Below are positions 13,570-16,010 of a stretch of 16,010 nucleotides of DNA, piece by piece; position 1 is the stretch's first letter, and the number at the start of each line of letters is the position of its first letter. The notes beneath the pieces are model-generated. The model was not told where the DNA came from and did not search any database. It saw nothing but the letters and a program-made list of their open reading frames with translations. The DNA is from Spirochaetaceae bacterium (GTDB lineage: Bacteria; Spirochaetota; Spirochaetia; SZUA-6; Bin103). The stretch is from NCBI GenBank assembly GCA_026710565.1, contig JAPOQV010000482.1, positions 1 through 16,010 of the forward strand, read 5' to 3'. A program made the position numbers and the translations under genes.

Positions 13570-13950
13570 TTACGTCGCGAGGATGCGCACTCCGTACTTC
13601 GCGATCACGCTGTCATGGGTGACGATGGTGAGCCCCTCCACCTGGGCCTGCGCCACGAGCATCCGGTCAAAGGGGTCGCGGTGATGCGGAGGCAGGCCTC
13701 CGGCTTGGTCGGCATGGACGAACGTCACCGGCAACTCCCGGAATCCGGACGCTTCGACGGTGGAGAGCAGGTCCTCCGGCGCCTTCAGCTTGCCGAGAGA
13801 GCGCTTGATGGAAATCTCCCACATGCTGATCGAGCTCACGAACACGTCGTTGTCCGGGTCGACGATCGCACTCCGAGCGGATTCGTCCAGGGCTACGTCG
13901 TCTTCGAGCACCCACAGCAGTGCATGCGTGTCGAGCAGGAGTCGACGCAT
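13570..13950 (-). CDS. PIN-domain toxin, VapC family
   Basis: This is a 126-residue PIN-domain ribonuclease, full length for the family. The acidic metal-binding residues are in place: Asp7 in LLDTHALLWVL, Glu45 in SMWEISIKRSLGKL, Asp95 in RDPFDRMLVAQA and Asp113 in IVTHDSVIAKYG. The 'SMWEISIK-x-x-x-G-K-L' and 'HHRDPFDRMLVAQA' blocks are typical of the VapC subgroup that pairs with Phd-type antitoxins. Such toxins are Mg-dependent cytoplasmic endoribonucleases, often cutting initiator tRNA or rRNA; the target here is unknown. The ATG lies 1 nt after the antitoxin stop, consistent with one transcript and coupled translation. Confidence 0.92.
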   Translation of the reverse strand: MRRLLLDTHALLWVLEDDVALDESARSAIVDPDNDVFVSSISMWEISIKRSLGKLKAPEDLLSTVEASGFRELPVTFVHADQAGGLPPHHRDPFDRMLVAQAQVEGLTIVTHDSVIAKYGVRILAT

Positions 13951-13951
13951 C

Positions 13952-14179
13952 CTACCGGCCCTCGAACGCCTCGATCACTTCCATCGGCGTTTCATCGAAA
14001 TCGGGAGCGATCCAGATGCGCCCTTTCAACAGCCCGAGCTTGCGTGGAGTCCGCGGCCGGTGGGGGACAAGATCGAGATACGGCTTGCCGGCCTTGGCGA
14101 TGACGACCTCCTCGCCCTTCCAGGCCAGCTCGCCCAGCCGCGAGAGCTGAGACTTGGCTTCGTGCATGTTCACTTGCAT
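13952..14179 (-). CDS. Phd/YefM-type antitoxin of the VapC pair
   Basis: This is a 75-residue antitoxin. MQVNMHEAKSQLSRLGELAW followed by KGEEVVIAKAGKPYLDLVP is the standard start and DNA-binding fold of the Phd/VapB antitoxins found beside PIN toxins. The C-terminal part (RKLGLLKGRIWIAPDFDETP, then MEVIEAFEG) is the usual toxin-blocking tail. It should neutralise the adjacent PIN ribonuclease and autorepress the operon. An AAGGAA ribosome-binding site lies about 6 nt before the ATG. A palindrome at 14209-14218 may be its operator. Confidence 0.92.
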   Translation of the reverse strand: MQVNMHEAKSQLSRLGELAWKGEEVVIAKAGKPYLDLVPHRPRTPRKLGLLKGRIWIAPDFDETPMEVIEAFEGR

Positions 14180-14208
14180 GTCACTTCCTTCCGATCGAAT
14201 TAGCTCGC

Positions 14209-14218
14209 CTAAGCTTAG
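14209..14218. promoter_or_regulatory. Palindrome upstream of the VapBC operon, candidate operator
   Basis: CTAAGCTTAG is a perfect 10-bp palindrome 30 nt upstream of the antitoxin ATG, overlapping a -35-like TTGGCT on the minus strand (14217-14222). Position and symmetry suit autoregulation by the antitoxin-toxin complex. It lies in the 119-nt gap shared with the divergent permease-fusion gene. Confidence 0.4.
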
Positions 14219-14284
14219 CCAACTCGATCACAGAAGTCGAACCGTCCCGACCTCCCGCTCTGGCGACCGATGGCTGCATTCGAC

Positions 14285-14290
14285 TACGCT
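14285..14290 (+). promoter_or_regulatory. Candidate -10 hexamer before the permease fusion
   Basis: TACGCT lies 8 nt before the ATG at 14299, the same hexamer as before the ThuA-like gene (9 nt). An AGAGG follows at 14292-14296 but only 2 nt from the ATG, too close for a good ribosome-binding site. This suggests a very short leader; confidence is low. Confidence 0.2.
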
Positions 14291-14298
14291 CAGAGGCC

Positions 14299-16010
14299 AT
14301 GTGGCGCAAGCTCGCGGCCGTGCCGCCCGTCGGCTGGATGACCGGGGCGCGGCGGATGCCGATCGTCGGTGGCGTCCGCGCCGCCCTCGGCACCGCGGCC
14401 GGCAAGCGCCGCGTGATCGGGGTGATCCTGCTGCTGGCCGTCCTGCTGCCGTTTGCCGCGTTCAACCGCCTGCCCAAGCTCGACACCGTGCGCGCCGACC
14501 TGCAGGCGGCGCTGGCGCCGACGGCGGAGTGCTTCCAGGGCTTCTGCGTCGAGGCGGAGCCGCAGTCGAGCTTCCTCACCCGCTGGTGGCGCTTCTCTCT
14601 CACCTACCTGGAGCTCGTCGCCATCGGCATGGCCTTCGCGTTCCTGGCCGGCGGCATCGCCGAGGCGTTCCTGGCACCGCCGGACGGATCGCGCCGGGAG
14701 GCCGCCGGTCCGGTGGGCCGCATCCTCAAGGGGCTGGGCCTGGGGCCGGTGGTGAACCTGTGCTCGGCCTGCATCGTCCCGGTGTCCAGCGCCGTGCGCC
14801 GCCGCGGGCTGGGGATCGAGGGGGCGCTGGCGCTCGTGCACGGCTCGGCCACCCTCAACGTGCCGTCGCTGATGATGATCGCGGTCGTGTTCTCCCCGCT
14901 GCTGGGCGCCAGCCGCGTGTTGCTGGGGCTTGCCGCCGCCTTTCTGCTCGGCCCGTTGGTCGCTCGCGTGGCGGGCCGCTCCCCGGAGCCGGAAGTCTGT
15001 GACCTGACCCCGCCGGCCGCGAGCGAGCTCGACCGCGGCTGGGCCCGAGAGCTCCGCGACGGGCTGTGGCGCTGGGGACAGGCGACCGGGCGCCTGGTGG
15101 TCCGCATGGGGCCGATCATGGTGGTCGCCGGCCTGCTGAGCGGGGCCGCCATCCAGTTCCTGCAGCCGAAGACCGTCGACGCCTTCCTGGGCGACAGCGT
15201 CGCGGGCATCGCCGTCGCGGCCACGCTCGGGGTGCTGATCAACGTGCCGCTGCTGTTCGAGATCCCGCTGGTGGCGCTGCTGCTGCTGCTCGGCGCCGGC
15301 AGCGCGCCGGCGGCGACGCTGCTGTTCGCGGCCGCGGCCGGCGGCCCGATCACCTTCTGGGGCCTGTCGAGGGCGCTGCGCTGGAGGGGAGTCGGCACCT
15401 ACGCGCTGGGCACCTGGGCGATCGCGATGGCCGGCGGTCTGGCCGTGCTGGGAGCGACCCGGCTCCTGCCTCAGGAGGCGCCCGCCCTGCGCATTCCCGC
15501 CGCGGCAGCGATGACACACGTCGAACGCACCGCCCCGGACCCGGCCGTGGTGGGGGACACGCCCATCCGCTTCACCGATGTCGCCGCCGCGGCCGGCGTC
15601 GGCGCCGAGCGGTTCTTCGCACGCTCCACGCACAGCCTGGGCGTGAACTGGATCGACGTGGACGCCGACGGCTGGCCCGACCTGTTCGCGGTGGGCGGCG
15701 ACCCCGGCTACCCGCCGCGGCTGTACCGCAACCTGGGCGATGGCCGCTTCGAGGCAGCCCACCACCTGATTCCCGAATTGCCGGACTACGAGATGTCGGG
15801 CTCCGTCTTCGCCGACTACGACAACGACGGCGACCCCGACATCTACATCTACACGGACAACGTCCAATGGGCGCTGCACGGCGAGAACGTTCCGGACGGA
15901 CCGCCCAACCTGCTGCTGCGCAACCTGCTGGTGGAGCACGGCGGCCGCGTTCCCGCCCGCCGCCCGCTGTTCCAGGAAGTGGCAGGCGCCGCCCGGGGCG
16001 ACCGCCCGGC
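14299..16010 (+). CDS. ArsP/DUF318-type permease fused to FG-GAP/VCBS propeller domain, 3' end off window
   Basis: The frame is open for at least 570 residues and leaves the window without a stop. Residues 1-~395 form a polytopic membrane protein with spans near 35-56, 100-124, 146-165, 172-200, 203-226, 269-288, 301-345 and 372-392. The loop NLCSACIVPVSSAVRRRGLG (154-173, Cys155 and Cys158), then HGSATLNVP, and the matching second-half LINVPLLFEIPL, resemble the permease family PF03773 (ArsP_1/DUF318), whose members export metals or organoarsenicals. After a short linker, residues ~430 onward switch to FG-GAP/VCBS repeats like CRTAC1 proteins: IRFTDVAAAAGV, then calcium loops DVDADGWPD (453-461) and DYDNDGDPD (506-514). 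The propeller should be extracytoplasmic. No stop, frameshift or start-like break was found between the halves on codon-by-codon reading. The gene is divergent from the VapBC pair. Confidence 0.82.
   Translation, partial: MWRKLAAVPPVGWMTGARRMPIVGGVRAALGTAAGKRRVIGVILLLAVLLPFAAFNRLPKLDTVRADLQAALAPTAECFQGFCVEAEPQSSFLTRWWRFSLTYLELVAIGMAFAFLAGGIAEAFLAPPDGSRREAAGPVGRILKGLGLGPVVNLCSACIVPVSSAVRRRGLGIEGALALVHGSATLNVPSLMMIAVVFSPLLGASRVLLGLAAAFLLGPLVARVAGRSPEPEVCDLTPPAASELDRGWARELRDGLWRWGQATGRLVVRMGPIMVVAGLLSGAAIQFLQPKTVDAFLGDSVAGIAVAATLGVLINVPLLFEIPLVALLLLLGAGSAPAATLLFAAAAGGPITFWGLSRALRWRGVGTYALGTWAIAMAGGLAVLGATRLLPQEAPALRIPAAAAMTHVERTAPDPAVVGDTPIRFTDVAAAAGVGAERFFARSTHSLGVNWIDVDADGWPDLFAVGGDPGYPPRLYRNLGDGRFEAAHHLIPELPDYEMSGSVFADYDNDGDPDIYIYTDNVQWALHGENVPDGPPNLLLRNLLVEHGGRVPARRPLFQEVAGAARGDRP

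Noticed and set aside
14290..15939. 549-residue open frame on the minus strand
   Set aside because: It is antisense to the permease-propeller gene, has low-complexity Arg/Gln/His-rich composition and no domain pattern; a by-product of GC-rich codon usage.

Overview
The window is GC-rich, protein-coding bacterial DNA with genes packed edge to edge. Many starts overlap the previous stop by 4 nt (ATGA or GTGA), and long meaningless open frames lie antisense to the real genes. Gene content is heterotrophic: two kinds of extracellular solute-binding protein, oligopeptide-type ABC permeases, a ThuA-like protein, an aldo/keto reductase, a beta-propeller glycosidase-like protein and several toxin-antitoxin pairs. 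This suits an uncultured, high-GC, diderm-type environmental bacterium. The permease style is reminiscent of spirochaete-like metagenomic lineages, but that is a weak inference. I see no rRNA, tRNA, CRISPR array or transposase.

Positions 1-1511 (minus strand) hold a toxin-antitoxin operon and a glycosidase-like gene. The antitoxin is intact, the RelE/ParE toxin is truncated, and the glycosidase-like gene starts within a few bases of the toxin's end. That gene carries an apparent 1-base frameshift and runs off the left edge. Positions 1662-3532 (plus strand) hold an overlapping ThuA-like / aldo-keto reductase pair, probably for sugar or polyol oxidation. A 27-bp in-frame tandem duplication sits at the reductase start. 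Positions 3542-4125 (minus) hold a complete ParE/Phd pair, followed by a plus-strand remnant of what looks like a DUF4143-type ATPase (4164-4415).

Positions 4495-9692 (minus) form an oligopeptide/dipeptide-type ABC import operon. In transcription order it has two near-identical OppB/DppB-type permeases, one OppC/DppC-type permease with an enlarged extracytoplasmic loop, and a family 5 solute-binding protein read from a TTG start behind a strong Shine-Dalgarno sequence. A hairpin terminator follows. No ATP-binding subunit is encoded here, so the ATPases must come from elsewhere.

Positions 9738-10508 (plus) encode an exported DUF4097-like beta-repeat protein with a glycine-rich tail. It converges, with one base between stops, on an overlapping minus-strand pair: a family 1 solute-binding lipoprotein and a membrane-anchored DUF4340 protein (10510-13448). 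Positions 13570-14179 (minus) are a VapBC-type pair. From 14299 to the right edge (plus) runs an incomplete gene that fuses an ArsP/DUF318-type permease to a C-terminal FG-GAP/VCBS (CRTAC1-like) calcium-binding propeller. It is open to the window end and is the most unusual architecture seen here.
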